DNA of 64,000 nucleotides from Eustoma russellianum (taxonomy: Eukaryota > Streptophyta > Magnoliopsida > Gentianales > Gentianaceae). Below are positions 45,768 through 55,534 of the stretch, piece after piece (the stretch's first letter is position 1; the number at the start of each line of letters is the position of its first letter). Location of the stretch: positions 31,780,512 to 31,844,511 of the forward strand of contig AP025062.1 of NCBI GenBank assembly GCA_036186865.1, in the 5' to 3' direction. The position numbers and the translations under genes were made by a program. The notes below the pieces were generated by a model that did not search any database, was not told where the DNA came from, and saw only the letters and a list, made by a program, of their open reading frames with translations.

Positions 45768-47714
45768 TGCTGAGTAATATGTTTGGATAATTTTCAAAGT
45801 CATGATTTTAAGTGGTGAATACATAAAAATATCATACATGATCTTATAAGTGTTTAAAAGTTGAAAAAGTTGAAAAAGTTGACATCGATCTCTCAGGTTG
45901 TTGCACATCGATCGATCTATGTATATAGACCTCTCACATCGATCGATCGATGTATAAGGTTTCTAGAAATATTTTTCTAAAATGTGATAAAATGGTTGTT
46001 TTCATTTGTATATGATTTATACATGTTCATTGTGTGATCTTATGTGTTTTTGATGATTTTAAATATAATGTGAACTAACGTGCCTTGGAAGTTTCTATAA
46101 CATACCAAAAAGGGCAAAATTGGAATTTGAGTTTTGTAGGAATATCACACGGTGAAAATATTTCAAGGATGTATTCTTATCCTTTTTATCATGACAAAGG
46201 TGATATCATGATTATTTCTGACCATCCGGGTCATTTCTGGAGTTTTCACTCACCAGGGGCATTTTGGTCATTTCACCCCTGAGGTGTTTTTGGTATTTTA
46301 CTCAAGGAATCTCCTGAGCATATTATTATTTTTATTATGGAGTTGAGCTATTATTATCTTGAAGATTATATGGTGATTCTTTATCTTATTCTCTCACATG
46401 ATGATATTATTGACTATAGCTGGATATGTGACGATTTGAGATGTCACATTCTATTTTTTCTTGAAGACCCTCTTATATATGTTATGGGAGCATATTTATC
46501 ATCATTATACAGAGAATTTTATGGTGTCAAAGGTGTTGAAATGTTCACTACATGCAAGAAGAAATAGTTGAAATTTTGGTGTTACATATTGATATAATCT
46601 TGTCAATTATTATTTGGTGATTTCTTCTTCAAAAATCTGAGTTGATACACATTTATGCAAGCTCAAAAACGTGTATATTCAGATGTATATGATGGTATAC
46701 TCATTTTATGGCTTGGTGACAAGTGGACCAATAAAAAAGGAGCTAGTTGGCAAAATTTCCAACTTGGAAATCTCAATTTTCAAAACCAACGGCTAGGCTG
46801 AAGACGGAGCTGTTTTTTTGTTGCATTTTTCAGCCTCACATGTTGTATTATCTTGCCAAAGATTTGAGGAGATATTGGAGTTGTTATGGCTATTATCCTA
46901 CTACTTTATCTTCACATTTTAATTACTATTTCAAGGGTGGAAAATTCGGCCATGCTGAAATTCCAAGATGGACCAATCATTTTGCTTTATGTTGCCAAGT
47001 GTACAAGATGATTATGTGACCAACCAATGGTGTGAAGACAACTAGGACTTGATGATGAATATGGTGACACATTGGAAGTCTTATCTCCAAGGCTCACTTC
47101 ACACTATAAATAGGAGGCAATGGTAAAGAAGATGAAACACACCTGAAGCTCACTTGAAAAGCATTGTTGATTTGTCTAGCTATCATCTTTTTCTTGCTGT
47201 TCTTGTTTCATTCTTTGTAGCAAAGGTGTTCTTGTTGTTTTTGTTGAACTACAAGCCTCTTGAGCTTCATTTTTAATATTGATTAGCCATTTTCATAAGG
47301 CTACATCAGTAGGTGGTAGAGGTGTTGCAACTAAGTGTTGCATAGAAGATGTTCATCCGAGTCTTGGTTGAGTATTCAAAGAGAAACACGTTTTTCAAAA
47401 TCAGCAACATTCTGTCCAATTCTGTCTAGATTGACCATCTATATTTTTTTGTTTGTTTGAAGGGCCTACGATCTTATTTTTGTATGATTTTTGAACAGAG
47501 TCTTGTTAACACATTGAAGTTAAATTCTGAAAAGTTTCATAATTTTTGGAGTTATGTAAACTTATTTTTCAATTTTTCAAAAACGAGTTCTGAATCTAAG
47601 GTGGTCTTAGATTCTGTTTTCAAAGGGGATTTTTATAAAGGGTTGTAGTGTAATTTCCGCTAACCACTATTCACCCCCCTCTAGTGGTGTTTATTGCAGG
47701 TGCACGGTCCAACA
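45768..47714 (+). repeat. 3' LTR of copia F (1947 bp, internal deletion)
   Basis: It begins TGCTGAGTAATATG and ends GTCCAACA. It aligns with the 5' LTR but lacks about 480 bp (joined near 47367) and has a short extra stretch near 47415-47460. It retains the TATA box and the CGATCGATC module (about 45885-45950). Confidence 0.92.
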
Positions 47715-48338
47715 ACATCAACTATCAAGCATCAGCTCTCTTAGGATTCGTAACATTAGCAACCAAAAAAACTTTCATCTTCATAACAAACTAATACAAA
47801 TAAGTGTACTAGTTTTCAACGATTACCTTACATAGAACATACTAAACCAATCTAAATTGCAAGGGGACATCATCAAACCAATCGCAGAATCCAAACAGCC
47901 GACACCGGCCACAAGATTTACCGTTTGAAAAAATAAAACACCATAAGAGAAAATGTGGATTTGAATATTTACCTCTTAATGAATTGCATGAAATCCTATC
48001 TAGAGAAGAGGATCACCGCCGCCAATGGATGATTCTGGGAGGAGAGAACTAGAGGGAGTAGAGGAAGAGTCAAGAGGGAGGGGAGGGTTCTGCACTTCTT
48101 CTTCTACGGGCTGCGCGTATGCCGATTTAGGTCAAGAGCAGGGCGGTAAGTTTTAGACATATTTTAGTCATTTAGCAGAGAATTGTCGAACGCTAAACAC
48201 TATATGACTACATAACAACGAGTTAGTGTTCTGTCAAACAGAGACACATTTTGAACTGAATTGTCAAAAGTACAACTACTCCTACCTATCTATAGGATTT
48301 TTTCTGTCAAAGCCCAGGCCCCCCTCCCTCCGCCCCTG
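47715..48338 (-). other. hAT transposon, 5'-terminal noncoding part
   Basis: The sequence between copia F and the right hAT terminus has no open frame of note. On the - strand it would be the promoter and leader side of the transposase gene. Confidence 0.6.
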
Positions 48339-48346
48339 TCTACCCC

Positions 48347-48949
48347 TCTCTTCTTCTTTCTTTTCTTCTCATTCTTTTTTTCCCTTCAATCACCAATTTT
48401 CCTTCCTTCTCCTAAGGACTAAAACAACAATCCCTGCTTCATTCAACCAAGAACCTTCAGCAAAAATATATGTTCTTTTTAATCTAAACAATGTATCGAA
48501 AATAATGTTACCTTAATAATTCAACAGGATACTAATAACAAAAGTAACCATCTTAAATATACAGAATGGTACTTTTGGTTACCTTTGTTTTCTTCCGATG
48601 CCTCCCTGCTCTTGACGATCACGTGGCTTTATTTTCTCTCTTTCTCCTCTTTTCTTTGGTTAATGAGAGGCTCTCTTATGCCCTCTATTTACAGATGCTT
48701 TCCTCTCCATAGTTATTAGGTTTTCAATTTTCATTAGCATTCCTTTTCTAACCTTAGTTAATCTATTTTTTCGATACTATATTAAAGATATCTTTTCAAA
48801 TTTCTAAGCTTTATCTTATGTTATGTAATATTCATCATTAAATTTATTATGTTCCTTGATTATCTATTTGTTCGATTATGTTTTAGTTCTTTACCAATAA
48901 TTACGATTAATATTATTTATGTCTTTATGAAAAAAGACTGGGTATAACA
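48347..48949 (-). repeat. gypsy LTR G, right piece, ending at the polypurine tract
   Basis: C/T-rich sequence continues from the left of the hAT. The + strand end GGGTATAACA is the - strand LTR start TGTTATACCC, and TTCTTACCCCA next to it is the polypurine tract on the - strand. This is therefore the 3' LTR of a - strand gypsy element whose internal region would lie to the right. Confidence 0.65.
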
Positions 48950-48967
48950 TTCTTACCCCATTATAAA

Positions 48968-48987
48968 AAGTTTCATCCTCGAAACTT
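48968..48987 (-). other. stem-loop beside the polypurine tract, element G
   Basis: On the - strand AAGTTTCG-AGGA-TGAAACTT has one arm base changed, which leaves a G-U pair at the loop end. Position and loop are as in gypsy B and C. Confidence 0.65.
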
Positions 48988-49500
48988 GTCTATTTCCTTT
49001 ACAGATGTTTCCTTAATTGCAATCAAGAACTTAATATAGTTATAACTTTATCCACTCATCAACTATATGTCACAAATAGTATCATATCAAACTCACTTTC
49101 ATGTTGTTAAACCTTTAAATTCCACTTGCACCACTTAATCTGTATCATTGTGCTCTATAATTACTGAATTCCTATTGCTAATTATGTTTGATCCAGTGCC
49201 TGGATAAATAATCAAACTAAATATCCATTGGGCACTCCAATATGCTAAGTGTTAATCCTTCTCAACATAAAACTAAGTCATTAAAACCAATTCTTATATA
49301 CTTACGAGCTAGCTCTCTAATCATTGTCTTTGCTATTTGGGATACGTTATCAGCAACCTTGTACACTAAATGTATATGAACGTATTTTTCTTTAAATTGC
49401 CAAGGACTGAATTCTTGTGGCTGCAATTTATATTATAGCTCCAGTTTATTTGAAATGATACCATTTCTATTTTTTCCTACCATATGTAAACATGAGAGCC
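48988..49500 (-). other. decayed sequence next to LTR G, nothing recognised
   Basis: Where a chromodomain end should lie on the - strand there is only AT-rich sequence without a usable frame. Either element G was non-autonomous or its internal region was replaced by element H. Confidence 0.4.
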
Positions 49501-49516
49501 ATCTTTGTGAATGTGA

Positions 49517-50771
49517 TTGAGGCAACCACAAAGAAAAGTAAGGCTCTTCCATATACCAATCTTATTTACTGATTGCTCAAGATTTCAAATTTTGCTTTGG
49601 ATGCAGCGGATGAGCATAAAACCGCAAATAAGGAATTTTACACTAAGACCAACATCCAAAAAATTAACAAGTCTCCCAAAGAAGTGCAATGTGGCAGGGG
49701 TCAACAACTTGAGCCCAAAGAGGGTGACGATATAGAATATGTACCTGAGCGGCAGAGTACCCCTCCACACACCTTTGTCCCCAAACCTCAGCCTACTCCT
49801 GCCTCCTAAGTTGATAAAGGAAAATGACCAATGGATGAAATTCAAGTTTCGAGTACAAATTTGATGCCGAGGTTGAGATTGAAGAATTAAATGTGACTTT
49901 AGATCAATAGACAGAAAAACAGACTGAAGAACAGATTCGCACGAATGTTCTTGAGGTGGAAGTAGCCACTCTTAAAATAAAGTTACCATGTTAGAAAAAG
50001 AGTTAACCGCCCAAAAGACAAAATATTAAAAGTTAAAATCCAAACTTAAAATGGTTGTCTTCTGTCTTTGCTTTTCGTCCAATAAAAAATATTAGTTAAC
50101 ATCCACACTACAGTGCTACTAGGCTAGTTAGACTATTTTTGCAGTGTCTTAAACATTTCAAATATTGTATTAAATCTTTTGACAATGGTTAAGATCTTAT
50201 TTACTTGTTTTAATGTTTTCAAAAGGGGCAGAAATTTATGTGTGTGTATGTTGGATATGCTTGATATATGTGTATGCTATGTTGGATAAGCTTGGTGTAT
50301 GTATGTGCATTATAGATATGTATCACAGATATGTCTGGTATATGTGTTTGTTGGATATGCTTGTATATGTATTATGGATATGCCCGGTACATGTGATATA
50401 TATATGAGATTAGATATTGATATATGTCAGAGAATATATCATGAAGTATGGGTTGCTAATGTGACATTTGAGTATGATGCATATATAAAGAATGCTTGTG
50501 TTAAGGCAAAGACTGAAATGAATAAGAACTTGAAGTATATGATGCCTATTAGTTTTAGGATGCTCATGTATTAAGAGGAAGCTTTGAAGTAATCTTGAGT
50601 ATATCTTTATGATCATATATTAAGGGGGAGCATAAATACATTGACTATGGGGGGAGATATACAATTTTGCATAAAACATGAGTTTGAAAAATTTGAATAG
50701 CTCAAAAACGTTTTTCAAACAAAAGTATCTTTTAAAATCATGTATTTTTGAAATAATCAAAAGGAGGAGAT
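49517..50771 (+). pseudogene. 3' internal remnant of copia element H, possible envelope-like region
   Basis: Short frames (for example 49573-49809) encode a Lys/Pro/Gln-rich sequence. Lower-quality frames after it (about 49860-50040) have a coiled-coil-like Leu/Lys/Glu pattern. SIRE elements carry an envelope-like frame with proline-rich and coiled-coil parts between pol and the 3' LTR, so this could be its trace, but no signature confirms it. Purine tracts at about 50620, 50647 and 50759 then lead to the LTR. Confidence 0.4.
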
Positions 50772-52365
50772 TGTTGGAATGTGAAATGTTTTGATGAAGT
50801 TAAAAAGGTATTTTACATTTGGAAATAAAACAAAATGAGAAAACACACTGTGAAACATAGACTCTTACATCAATTTATCTATGTATGCACGAATCTCTAA
50901 AATGAGACATATATCGATATATGTCAAGACTGTACAAAAATGAAAACACAATGTCCAACATCGATCTCTCAGGTTAAAAAAACACGACTGATTGATGTGA
51001 CATCAGTCTCTAAAGATAGAGACATCGATCAATCGATGTGACTAAGGTTCAAAATAAAAACCACACTCTTCAACATCAAACTCTCATGTTGAAACACATC
51101 GATCGATCAATGTGACATCAATATCTAAAATAAGACACATCTATCGATCGATGTGGTTGAGGTTCAAAATTGAAACCACACTATAAAACATCGATATCTC
51201 ATGATGAAGACATCGATCGATTGATGTGTACATGTCTCACAAAGAAGAGACATCGATCGATCAATGTAGGTAAGGTGAAAGCTTGAAACCACACATTATG
51301 ACATCAATGTCATAGCCTGAATATATTGATCATGTAATGTGACATCAGTCTCTGAAACATGAGAAATAGATCGATCAATCTATCCCAAAATTCAAATTTT
51401 TATATCCATCCGAACAAAATCCACGGACGATTTAAAGCGTTTTTTCTCTCCAGTCTTACTCAAATTTCTTATGGATTTTCTCCCAACATCTCTAATGCTT
51501 TCTTGACTATTGTAAACATGCCTAAGATATTCTATGGTGGCTATAGAGTATCAAAATCCAACTATAGGGTGGCTAAAGACTATTTGGACATCTCCAAGAC
51601 ATAATATCGAGTTGAAGACTTTATGGAGGCTGCGAAAACATGGCTCACACCCTCTATATATTGAAGAAGCTCATATCAGACATTTACATACTTTCATCCT
51701 GTTCAAGCTCCATCCCCCATTGTTGTAAAAAGCTCCCAAATGTGCAAAAATGCTTAAAGCTCATCAAGCTCTTGTTGCTTGTTTTCATTATTGTATTGTG
51801 AGAATAGAAGTCTAACATAAGATGACCTATCCATATTTGATCTCTTTCTTATGATTTAGACTTATTTGAAAGTGTAATTTCACTTACTCCTCGAAACCCA
51901 TTTAGGTGAAAGTTTTTTGGAAGAACTTTGTTGAAGTTGTGAAGAAGCAAAAGTAGTTCTTGCTTGTAATTGTTGCTGTTGACGTTGCACAAAGTATTTG
52001 TGCAATAAGTTGTTGTTGTTGTTATTGATGATGATGTTGTAAAAAATGTTTGTGCAATAAGTTGTTGCTCGTGTAGTTATCGCTTGCACTAATTGTTAGT
52101 ATAAGTGTTGCTTGTTCTTGTTCCTTGTTAAAGATAAATACGAAAGTTGCTATTGAAAATCCACTTAGGAAACAAAGTGATAGTGGAGTAGAATCAAAGA
52201 GATTTGGATCACTCTAAATTGTGTGTCACAAACTCATTATCTCTCATCTTCATCTTTCTTATTTTGGAGAGCATTTGAGTTGGAGTGAGCTAAACCTATA
52301 AAATTTTAAAAATTGCCCAACACTCTATTTACACCCCCTCTAGAGTGATTGTCATGGACCTGACA
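50772..52365 (+). repeat. LTR of copia element H (1594 bp)
   Basis: It begins TGTTGGAATGTG directly after AAAAGGAGGAGA and ends CATGGACCTGACA, with a CACCCCCTCTAGAGTG string near the end like those of LTR A and F. It contains a large CGATCGATC cassette (50950-51390), a TATA candidate CTATATATTG (about 51653) and GTT/GAT trinucleotide runs (51960-52050). Confidence 0.8.
50950..51390 (+). repeat. CGATCGATC palindromic cassette in LTR H
   Basis: Four to five degenerate units of about 95 bp each hold ACATCGAT…CTCA, ACATCGATCGATCGATGTG-type palindromes and GGTTCAAAAT…GAAACCACAC. A single unit occurs in LTR F. Confidence 0.8.
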
Positions 52366-54121
52366 GAATAGAGTACTGGATAATTTTTTGGGTCTTTCTC
52401 AAGTTTGCTGAATCCATTTCAAAATACTCATTAAAACAAAAAAGAGGAACACCAGAGATAGTGAATGAAGACACACAATTTAGAAAAATTTGAATCTCCT
52501 TGATTCTACTTCACTATCATTCTGTTTCCAAAGTGGATTTTTGACAACCTTCTTATTATATTCAATAAGAAACAAGAACTAGAACAACAATGATTGCAAC
52601 ACAACTTGTACAACAACTACTGCAACATCTATTGCAAAACAGCTCCTACAAAAACTTCAAGCACAAGAGCTTTTCTATTCTTCATAATTTCAGTAAAGTT
52701 CTACCTAAGAACTTTTACCAAATGGAATTTGGAAGAAGAAATAAAATGACACTTTCAAAACAAGTCTAATGCATAAGAAAGAGATCAAATATATTTAGTT
52801 CTTCTTATGTTAGACTTCAATACTCTTACAACACAACAATAAAAATAAGCAACAAGAGCTCAATGATCTTTAAACACTTTTGCACTTTTAGAGGTTTTTG
52901 ACATCAATGAGGGATGGATTTTGAATAAGATAAAATTGTGTAGTTGTCTCTTTAAAGACTCTTGTATATATAGAGGTATACCAATTTCGTTTTTTTAGCT
53001 TTACCCCTTTCTCTTGCTTCATTGATAGTTCTTCAACAATTCAAATTTTCTCTAACAAATCCAATCTTTATGATGGTTGAATATTTGCCACCTAGATTGT
53101 TTTAAGATGTGAAAAAACACGGGAAAATTACGTTTAGACCCCTTCGGTTTGACTTAATTCCAAAAACCTCCCTCTCGTTTGGAATTATACATTTACATTC
53201 CCTATAGTTTGGGTTAAAAATGCACCGGCCAATTTCCGGCAAAACCACAGGGGGTAAAGACCCCCTGTGGTTTATTTAATTCCAAAGACCTCCCCTCTTG
53301 TTTGGAATTATACATTTACCTCCCCTATGGTTTGGGTTAAAAATGCATCGGCTGATTTCCGACATGTTTACCCCCTGTGGTTTTGCCGGAAATTGGCCGG
53401 TGCATTTTTAACCCAAACTATAGGGGAGGTAAATGTATAATTCCAAACGAGAGGGGAAGTTTTTGGAATTAAGTCAAACCGCAGGGGGTCTAAATGTAAT
53501 TTTCCCAAAAAAAACACTCAAAAATAGCATTAGAGATGTCCACAATAAATGATCAATCAATTTGGAGAGATACAACCCTTTTTAGTTCAAAAATCATGCC
53601 GTAACGGATATTTTTAAGACATGGAACTCACATTGAATGTGCGGTGAATTTCACTGAACTCACTTCTGAGTTTTGCCTTGAGTTCAATCTGCTCTCCTGG
53701 AACTTCTTTTTTCTTACCAAACTCATGATTCGAAATATCAAACTCATACTTTTGAGATTGATCTTGAGTTCAGTCAAACTTTGATTTTGACTTTTTGACC
53801 AATTTTGTGTTTAGAATTTACTAGGCCGAATGTCTGGAGATGCCATTTTTCATTTCGGTGATGTGAGTTCCAAACGCAAAACCTGAGTTTGGTGGTGTGT
53901 TCGATCACTTAGGCAGAAAGTTTTCTGAAGGTTCACCAAACGTTCGGTCAAACCATTTTGAGTTAAATGTAGTGTATAATGAAGCTCACCGAACATTCGA
54001 TCAAGACCATTCTGAGCTCAGTCTTGACTACCCTAGAAATTTGACTTTTTGTTTTGCAAATTGTTTGATTGTTTTGCATATTTTGCTCATATAAATCATC
54101 AATTGCACTCATAACCCAACA
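52366..54121 (-). repeat. LTR H', related to LTR H, in inverted orientation
   Basis: On the - strand the stretches about 52950-52700 and 52560-52370 match LTR H (shared strings such as AGTCTAACATAAGA, TTTGATCTCTTTCTTATG and GAAGTAGAATCAA). The start would be TGTTGGGTTATGAG at 54121. Its last ~40 bp (the CCCCTCTAG part) are missing at the join to LTR H. In place of the CGATCG cassette it has repeats built on GAACTCA, TTGAGTT and TTCGGT (53640-54010). A foldback MITE sits in it. Confidence 0.7.
53121..53506. mobile_element. foldback MITE (Mutator-like termini)
   Basis: Termini GGGAAAATTAC and its complement begin arms of about 138 bp (53121-53258 and 53367-53506) that are near-complementary throughout. 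The loop holds a third, direct copy of the arm motif (about 53259-53366). Flanks ending AAAAAACAC on the left and starting AAAAAAAACAC on the right suggest a 9-11 bp target duplication with mismatches, as for Mutator-like elements. A transcript would fold into a long hairpin. Confidence 0.82.
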
Positions 54122-54987
54122 GATTAAATATTTTATTTGAACATTTGAATCCACTTTTCTAACATAATTGAATATAGGATAAATCGACTATTATATGCTT
54201 TAAAATGTCTTGTGTTTCCAAATGATCAAAATCCATTAAGCACATGTTTGCTCTCAATCAAACCAAAAACATTCACCTACACCCTAGTCCTATTAGCTTA
54301 ATGTCTTATTAAACTTATGTAAACAAAAACCTGAGAAGTTGTATTATTTTCAATTCCGATCATTGGTACTTTTGGTTTTTTTGAATTTCTATTTCTAGAC
54401 ATACATTGGGAAGAAGGTAGGGCAGGTTCTTGATTAAAGAGAAGGGGATGTCAAAGGCAATGAATCAAACAGGCAGGGATAGTAACGATGAAAGGGCAGA
54501 CCTGCAGCTAGGAAACAACTGTATGATCAAATTGAGATCACTTGAAGCTTATTGTTGATGAAAGGCTTGTGATCAAGAGTGGAGATCAGCGATCGCAGGT
54601 GGCAAGAGGTGTGATTGAAGAAAGGTGAAGAATAAAATCAAACGGGTGAAAGGAAGAAGAAATAAAGAAGTGCAGCATTGGCGGGGAATGTTTAAAATAT
54701 ATGAAAAGACATTTTTGCCCTTTTGTAAATAGATAGGAGAAGAATAAATAGAGGGGCTTTCTTGTACATTTAGTTGGTTCTTCTTCCTCCCGCTATTGAT
54801 TTGAGCTGCATATATGTAAAGCATTGGTTACCAACTTGTAACTCGAGTTTCTTGGATAGTTTGAGACTCGCCATTTTTCTTGCTGAGTGAAATTGTCTTT
54901 CTTCTTTCTTAAGTTACTAGTTGTGATTGATTGTTTGATCAATTGTGTCGTCCATTGTTGGTTGATTGATTCTTATAAATTTTGTTA
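54122..54987 (+). other. noncoding stretch, probably containing the LTR of copia element E
   Basis: The sequence leads directly to a primer site at 54988. A TATA-like GAATAAATAGAGG (about 54738) could be an LTR promoter. No TG...CA boundary can be set because no second copy is in the window. No gene is seen. Confidence 0.45.
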
Positions 54988-54999
54988 TGGTATCAGAGC
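54988..54999 (+). promoter_or_regulatory. primer binding site, copia element E
   Basis: TGGTATCAGAGC, the tRNA-iMet type, lies about 65 bases before the gag start of E. Confidence 0.85.
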
Positions 55000-55063
55000 A
55001 TTATTGCAATCAGTAGATAAGCATTCTGTTTCTAATTTTGTTTCTTGTCAAAGTTTTGCAATC

Positions 55064-55534
55064 ATGAATTATGCTTCTGCTTCTACTAGTAGAAATAACA
55101 GTACTGAGAACCTAGCATCAAATCCATTGTGTCTGCATCCGAATGAAATCATGCGGTTGTACTAGTTCAACCTCCACTTAATGGCCATAATTTCCATTCA
55201 TGGAGCAGAACTTTGCGTATGGCGTTAACAATCAAGAATAGGATGTGTTTTATCGATCGATCTATGGAGAAACTTGCAGAAGATGACATTACATATCTTG
55301 CGTCGAACCAGTGCAACATGATGGTGCAATCTTGGTTCCAGAATTGCGTGACTCCAGCAATTGGCGGAGCATTATGTGGTTTGAGACTGTCTATGATGTT
55401 TGAAAGGATTTGGCTATGAGATATGCTGGAGGAGATCCATTTCGTTTAACAGATCTGTTGGAGCAATTTTATGCCGTTAAACAGGAAGGTACGTCAATCA
55501 ATGACTACTTTATAAAATTGTGTTGGACCGTGCA
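55064..55534 (+). pseudogene. gag: copia element E gag, frame-shifted and cut by gypsy D
   Basis: The frame starts MNYASASTSRN at 55064, shifts near 55152, continues with QPPLNGHNFHSWSRTLRMAL (around 55170) and MCFIDRSMEKLAEDD, and shifts again near 55390. It ends at YAVKQEGTSINDYF (about 55480-55510) just before the LTR of D. These are motifs of the plant copia gag family (UBN2/Retrotran_gag_3). It belongs to a lineage different from A and F. The rest of E should lie right of the window. Confidence 0.8.

Larger units (their letters stand above)
37568..47714 (+). mobile_element. Ty1/copia retrotransposon F (SIRE/Maximus type), decayed, complete structure
   Basis: Two LTRs (37568-39939, 45768-47714), a primer site, gag, pol and a purine tract are all present. 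The flanking 5 bp are GCATC (37563-37567) and ACATC (47715-47719), a likely target duplication with one mismatch. Gag and Pol are related to copia A, but the frame carries many stops and shifts. It was inserted in the hAT element. Confidence 0.93.
36607..48338 (-). mobile_element. hAT-superfamily DNA transposon, internally deleted and split by copia F
   Basis: Termini CAGCGGCAGAG (36607) and, read on the - strand from 48338, CAGGGGCGGAG form short imperfect inverted repeats of the kind common in plant hAT elements. They are bounded by a perfect 8-bp target duplication, the size expected for hAT. Without the copia insertion (37568-47714) the element is about 1.58 kb. It keeps a C-terminal transposase piece on the - strand and a noncoding 5' end, so it is non-autonomous. 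Confidence 0.88.

Noticed and set aside
50950..51390. CGATCG array as a possible CRISPR or centromeric satellite
   Set aside because: Units are degenerate, not direct repeats with unique spacers, and are confined to an LTR in a plant context; too few copies for a satellite.
54122..54987. Exact LTR boundaries for copia E
   Set aside because: No second LTR copy is in the window and several TG/CA choices are possible, so no coordinates are claimed.
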